NCBI RefSeq assembly: GCF_010470675.1
Contig: NZ_VOIQ01000003.1
Span: 124,001-188,000, forward strand
Length of the DNA: 64,000 nt
Direction: 5' to 3'
Origin: Desulfovibrio sp. JC010
GTDB lineage: Bacteria; Desulfobacterota; Desulfovibrionia; Desulfovibrionales; Desulfovibrionaceae
Under the pieces are notes generated by a model that worked only from the letters and a program-made list of their open reading frames with translations, searched no databases and was not told the DNA's origin. Within the stretch, counting starts at the first letter, position 1. Each line of letters begins with the position of its first letter. Position numbers and translations under genes: made by a program. Shown here piece after piece: positions 61,401 to 64,000 of the stretch.

Positions 61401-62547
61401 CTCTCCAGACATGATCTAAGCCATCAACGATTATTATAAGTGGAACACCCTTTTCTTTAAAATAGGCTGCACATGATTTTAGTTTGGCTGATAATTGAAC
61501 ACTTAAATCATGAGAGTCATTTAATTGGACTGCTTTTGAGTATTTGTACTCCATCTGATTAATAAGAGATGATGCCACTACAGATGGCGTAAGGCGATTG
61601 TCTGTTCTATCGTCAAGAGATAGGAAATAATGATGTCTTATGACTGGGATCTTCCTTTTTTCTAGGTCCCTGTACAAATAGCTAAGATATGTGCTTTTCC
61701 CGCAGCCGGGTGCTCCACTAAGAACAATTAACTTTCCTGCGGCTAAAGTTATTGCCTCTACTAAGTTGTCATGAAAATAAGCGTCTGGAAGATTGTAATT
61801 GTCAGGAACTAAAAACGATTGTGAAATCGGTTCTGGTTTTGATACGGATAAAATTTTATGAATATCTTTCAGGCGAATCCACCCATCCTGCGAAGGGATT
61901 CCTTTGAACTTTGCCCAGTTATTTGCTGCGTTAAAAAGTCTACAGTATCCATCAAGATTTGAAAATTTGGAAAAGCGTTCTATCAGTTCATTTTCAAGAT
62001 TTTTATAACTTTTGCTGCTGTGCTTTATTGTTAGGATGTCAAAAAGATCTTGGACTTTTTCTTCACTGCCTAGCTGAGTTTCAATTTGCTCTTTAATGTC
62101 TTGCGGAATACGCCGAAATATAATTCTATTTCCATAAAGGCATGTTTCCACCGAACTATTAGGGGGTTTATTCGTTAACAAGACAACTTTTCCAAGTTTG
62201 TCTGGAGCTACGGATTTTATGGCCTTATATAATTTTTGCAGCAAAGAAGTTGAACGGGAGGTCTTACCGGATTTTTTGAGTAACCATTCCCAAGTAATTT
62301 TGTTATCTTCTTTGTCTGGATTTGGAGTAAATTTAACTTGATAGTAATCTTGCTTGCCGCCCTCTCTAATGCAGGTGATGTCATCTATCCCTTTAGGCGC
62401 ATCTGTTTCTTTGTCTGCTTCAAAAAGTACTCTTTCGTATCTACTGGGTGATTCAATCCAATCGGCTAATAATTTAATCCCATGTAATGTTTGATAATCA
62501 TAGCCAGTATATGTGATTGCACTGGTTTTCACTTGATCACGCGCCAT
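58465..62547 (-). CDS. Avs-like STAND ATPase with N-terminal Cap4/DUF4297-type nuclease domain
   Basis: 1360 residues from ATG 62547 (MARDQVKTSAITYTGYDYQT) with AAGGA eight bases upstream. Residues 10-72 match the Cap4/DUF4297 nuclease pattern (YTGYDYQTLHGIKLLADWIE, DDI, DYYQVKF). STAND/NACHT ATPase: Walker A GAPGCGKST (278-286), Walker B LIIIVDGLD (370-378). The rest is long helical repeat. Antiviral Avs proteins share this head-ATPase-repeat plan: phage proteins bind the repeats, the protein assembles and the nuclease cuts DNA. The frame stops at TAG and continues open for 568 codons, so the present product may lack its C-terminal sensor. Confidence 0.82.
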   Translation of the reverse strand: MARDQVKTSAITYTGYDYQTLHGIKLLADWIESPSRYERVLFEADKETDAPKGIDDITCIREGGKQDYYQVKFTPNPDKEDNKITWEWLLKKSGKTSRSTSLLQKLYKAIKSVAPDKLGKVVLLTNKPPNSSVETCLYGNRIIFRRIPQDIKEQIETQLGSEEKVQDLFDILTIKHSSKSYKNLENELIERFSKFSNLDGYCRLFNAANNWAKFKGIPSQDGWIRLKDIHKILSVSKPEPISQSFLVPDNYNLPDAYFHDNLVEAITLAAGKLIVLSGAPGCGKSTYLSYLYRDLEKRKIPVIRHHYFLSLDDRTDNRLTPSVVASSLINQMEYKYSKAVQLNDSHDLSVQLSAKLKSCAAYFKEKGVPLIIIVDGLDHVWRDNYKDKAPLDDLFKQLLPAVDNTIIVVGTQPVEDKMLPDRLVQLSPRENWYELPLMNENAIFNYMESQYEEGRFADAPDNQDPIDLLKKSALALHDKTAGYPLQMIYSCEYFAVNNKFPTEWRIKELPECKSHHIETYYKGLWINLSTQQKDILHICCELTQFWPFDLFNKVIASEYPVPDFTGVQHLLYESAAGFCPFHESLVVFVLAEKDHISRIGTILPGLCEWLKNDAPASLRETRLWSCLALAGDTKPLRENTTKSWVVERLAEGYPIDTFINLKKQAEEIAFDGRAFGEAQRHRHLKNRMQNGPEFQIPDISILQQTSLFSAPKSVITEAISASRTYSPQQLASISTALWYREDNELSLGFAKQALSRFRDRLEINSSHSHNRDYSEFASVVKAGALNNILNLDNIIHGGHLDSWPQEAFDSLIFALSASDNFKNLLMINEGVKEYSRKQKVEEALVRMAILQQVDLERFIAANKFLTHGRGALLKCLLACDPSKPKYHTSIQPISAGVYRYDCTEVGFEQYFIETLQILQNAQGSFSWIFPKYEVYDEDISDLYITPINFAETIFNKCLSGQNVTLDFCLALTKDLRLPEVNDFSTRDKINQFFKRWVTLAIDLHIFTTSSCIGIDSLKQATSYEKFNIYLFIEWYSEQGMSLLSNDAIAILNKKIIHAQKQSTFQVYELIENNLSLAVISMIHDDVEQCNAFSKSCWEFVLGYGNHKDPYVFHVLDSIKHIIDVDPSYAKNALKNIAEEVYWISDYTDGDEVHHSQKMLTEYIGKTSIPCLASKYRQEVSDGEWYDAEHTLNEILKRINISNPALTTICKTGLSANCISTLSKREEKENDGFQPSNIAIEFNGGVTTPIDEHTATPPDIEDDKINFKNYRPERHSDLIKNFSYSSYAKPTINEWYDYWCAEGEEESLVEELSPVVLQEKMPEHYRYILDSLFESCRKIFGTNKAFPLAIKAQIEMLGWGD

Positions 62548-62696
62548 TTTCAATTCCTTTTATTCTAAGTGGGGTAGCTTCTGTGTTTTTTTGTTTTTTA
62601 TTCTTTTAATTATTGTCTTGCAAGCATGTATGCAATTAGGCTTCAGTCTTTTGTTTTAATTTTAGGGTGTTGTTGCGAGTGTGTGCGTTGGATTGT

Positions 62697-62725
62697 TTGG
62701 TGCCGTGGGAAATATATGCTATAAT
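62697..62725 (+). promoter_or_regulatory. Promoter of the second recombinase gene (leaderless)
   Basis: TTGGTG (62697-62702), 17 bases, TATAAT (62720-62725). The ATG is at 62732, so transcription would begin on or beside the start codon, giving an mRNA with no leader; there is no ribosome site. Confidence 0.6.
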
Positions 62726-62731
62726 ATACCC

Positions 62732-63352
62732 ATGAAAAACTATCGAATTACACGTGATATGTTTTTCTCCAATTCTCAGACAAATCTCCTGCTTAAAACC
62801 TGTCAGCAAATGTCTAAAGGCCAGCCGGATCGTGTAACGCGAATCTGGCGAGTCAGGTATATGCTTGCGCTCCTCGCGCTACGTAGCGGGTTGAGAGTCA
62901 GTGAGATTGCGGCCTTGAGCATTGGAGATTTGTTTCTTGAAGGCAACAAAGAACACTACCTGATCGTCCAGAGGGGCAAAGGAGGCAAAAGACGTGATGT
63001 TTATCTTGATGACAAGCTGACTCGTGAAATTCGCAAATTTATCAAGCAAAAGGAAAAATGGAGGGAATCCACCTCCCTAAGATCTCCTCTTTTTGCCGGA
63101 AGGGCGGGCAAGAACTACACAACAACGGCTTTGCACATAAGTTTTAAGGAAATTCTTAAAACCGCTGGATTGCCCAAGCAATACTCTATTCACAGCTGTC
63201 GTCATACCTACGCGACCATGATTTTGGCGAAAAGCTGCAACCTTCGCTTTGTCCAGAAGCAGCTGGGTCACGCCAGCATCAATATGACCGCACATTATGC
63301 GGATGTCCTGCCGGAACTAAATCAGGCTCTGGCGAATACCATTCTTAATTAA
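62732..63352 (+). CDS. Tyrosine recombinase, short form
   Basis: 206 residues (MKNYRITRDMFFSNSQTNLL). Catalytic residues present: ALRSGLRVSEIAALSIGDL (Arg), RGKGGKRRDV (Lys), YSIHSCRHTYATMI (His, Arg), QLGHASINMTAHYAD (His, Tyr). The N-terminal core-binding domain is minimal, as in XerD-like enzymes on plasmids and small elements. Suggests the right part of the island is a separate or nested element. Confidence 0.9.
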   Translation: MKNYRITRDMFFSNSQTNLLLKTCQQMSKGQPDRVTRIWRVRYMLALLALRSGLRVSEIAALSIGDLFLEGNKEHYLIVQRGKGGKRRDVYLDDKLTREIRKFIKQKEKWRESTSLRSPLFAGRAGKNYTTTALHISFKEILKTAGLPKQYSIHSCRHTYATMILAKSCNLRFVQKQLGHASINMTAHYADVLPELNQALANTILN

Positions 63353-63425
63353 CTGTTAACCGCACAGGATGCGCTTTTACCCGACTTGCCGGGGGCTTTA
63401 CGTGCGTCCTGTGCAGGAGGTCCCT

Positions 63426-63749
63426 ATGTGGAATGAACCATCTGTTGAACGTCTGTCCCGGATACCCAAGTTCTACGAAACAGAGGATATTGAGGTCAAA
63501 GAGAAGCTTATTTACCTACATTTCTTCATCGGTGGCTGTGATTGGTATGTTGCCGAGTTTGACGGTGATGATACCTTCTTCGGCTATGCAATTCTTAATC
63601 AGGACTACCAGAACGCCGAGTGGGGGTATTTTTCCTTTGAAGAGTTGAAAACCCTACGAGTCGGGGGAAGTGAGGTGGATTGCGAGTTGGAAAGGTTTTG
63701 GCAGCCAAGAAAGGCCAAAGATGTGCCTGAAATCTGGAGGAAAGCCTAA
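63426..63749 (+). CDS. DUF2958-like protein
   Basis: 107 residues from ATG 63426 (MWNEPSVERLSRIPKFYETE) with AGGAGGT upstream. Pattern of DUF2958: KLIYLHFFIGGCDWYVAEFD, FFGYAILNQDYQNAEWGYFS, FEELKTLRVG. Found on plasmids and conjugative elements; function unknown. Stop overlaps the next start (TAATG). Confidence 0.75.
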   Translation: MWNEPSVERLSRIPKFYETEDIEVKEKLIYLHFFIGGCDWYVAEFDGDDTFFGYAILNQDYQNAEWGYFSFEELKTLRVGGSEVDCELERFWQPRKAKDVPEIWRKA

Positions 63750-63964
63750 TGGATGCCAGAGACATGGAAGACCTGATCATAAGCCTGTTTGACCCCCAGT
63801 TGACCGTAGCGGAAAAGGTTCAACTGGTTCAGGAAAACCCGGTTGTATCATGCTGTTCTTGCGATAATGCCGGGGCCTTATGTGAGTATGGGGCGGTTGT
63901 AAGCTTCTCGTGCGGTGATACTTTTTTGCTGCACATAATCCCGATTGATCAAGACCGTGGCTAA
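63749..63964 (+). CDS. Hypothetical protein, 71 aa
   Basis: MDARDMEDLIISLFDPQLTV start, then a cysteine cluster VSCCSCDNAGALCEYG that may bind zinc, and another Cys (FSCGDTF). Coupled to the DUF2958 gene by a one-base overlap, and the next start lies inside its last codons. Confidence 0.6.
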   Translation: MDARDMEDLIISLFDPQLTVAEKVQLVQENPVVSCCSCDNAGALCEYGAVVSFSCGDTFLLHIIPIDQDRG

Positions 63965-64000
63965 ACCATATCAGCAGGGCTATCTAGATGGCCTGTGCGG
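63957..64000 (+). CDS. Start of a further gene (partial)
   Basis: GTG at 63957 overlaps the preceding stop; reads MAKPYQQGYLDGLCG and runs off the edge. The QG-x2-DGLCG start is typical of a group of cysteine-protease-like proteins in which that Cys would be catalytic. Only 14 codons are visible, so this is a weak call. Confidence 0.45.
   Translation, partial: MAKPYQQGYLDGLC

Larger units (their letters stand above)
51840..64000. mobile_element. Integrated genomic element at tRNA-Thr (right end not in window)
   Basis: Begins within tRNA-Thr and carries integrase and excisionase at its left end, XRE regulator, nuclease-like and membrane genes, a giant STAND ATPase, then a second recombinase and DUF2958-like gene. 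The DNA is visibly more AT-rich than the core genes to the left. I found no second copy of the tRNA 3' end up to 64000, so the element extends beyond the window, or the right part is a second element. Confidence 0.7.

Noticed and set aside
51840-64000. CRISPR array or cas genes in the island
   Set aside because: No regularly spaced repeats of 25-40 bases and no Cas-like protein were seen anywhere in the window.

Overview
The window reads as chromosome of a marine-type sulfate-reducing bacterium of the Desulfovibrionaceae; Maridesulfovibrio/Desulfovibrio is my best guess. Reasons: a Desulfovibrio-type molybdenum aldehyde oxidoreductase whose cysteine spacing matches the D. gigas enzyme, iron alcohol dehydrogenases with sigma-54 control, anaerobic (Cbi-type) cobalamin genes, a TunR-like tungstate/molybdate regulator, and small conserved genes of this group. 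Gene families are assigned by reading motifs, not by search.

Layout. 1-2 kb: truncated membrane SpoIIE-type phosphatase. 2-5 kb: transporter, membrane protein, diguanylate cyclase. 5.2-12.5 kb: two minus-strand operons of anaerobic cobalamin synthesis (cbiET-cbiF-yjbQ and TPR-cbiA-dinB-cbiD). 12.5-24 kb: RNA methyltransferase, a tiny Fur-box operon missed by length cut-offs, a chemoreceptor and an unknown protein that both have sigma-28-like promoters, exonuclease III, a double methyltransferase and several unknown proteins. 24-32 kb: iron alcohol dehydrogenase with a near-perfect sigma-54 promoter, a periplasmic thiol-redox pair, a toxin-antitoxin pair, and an enhancer-binding regulator/histidine kinase/second alcohol dehydrogenase operon. 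32-45 kb: aldehyde oxidoreductase (mop) with a molybdopterin-binding protein and nine genes likely to mature it (XdhC, MocA-HD, radical SAM, CoA-ligase-like, methyltransferase, Fe-S/flavin scaffold and others). 45.8-49.2 kb: modABC and a divergent TunR-like regulator. 49-51.8 kb: secreted proteins and thiol peroxidase.

From tRNA-Thr(CGT) at 51.8 kb to the right edge lies an AT-richer integrated element: integrase and excisionase with a hairpin over the excisionase ribosome site, XRE regulator, a PD-(D/E)XK-like nuclease with an unknown partner, membrane proteins, and a giant STAND ATPase with a Cap4/DUF4297-like nuclease head that resembles antiviral Avs proteins. Its reading frame is cut by one in-frame TAG and continues for another 568 codons. 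A second tyrosine recombinase and a DUF2958-like gene follow.

How parts connect. adh and the mop operon, 20 kb apart, share an upstream motif pair (GTGTGTCATTATGG, then GTGTGTCAGA 31-32 bp later) placed 150-200 bp above sigma-54-type promoters. The enhancer-binding regulator encoded between them is the obvious candidate to bind it, so alcohol and aldehyde oxidation are probably switched together, with molybdate uptake and cofactor maturation encoded alongside.
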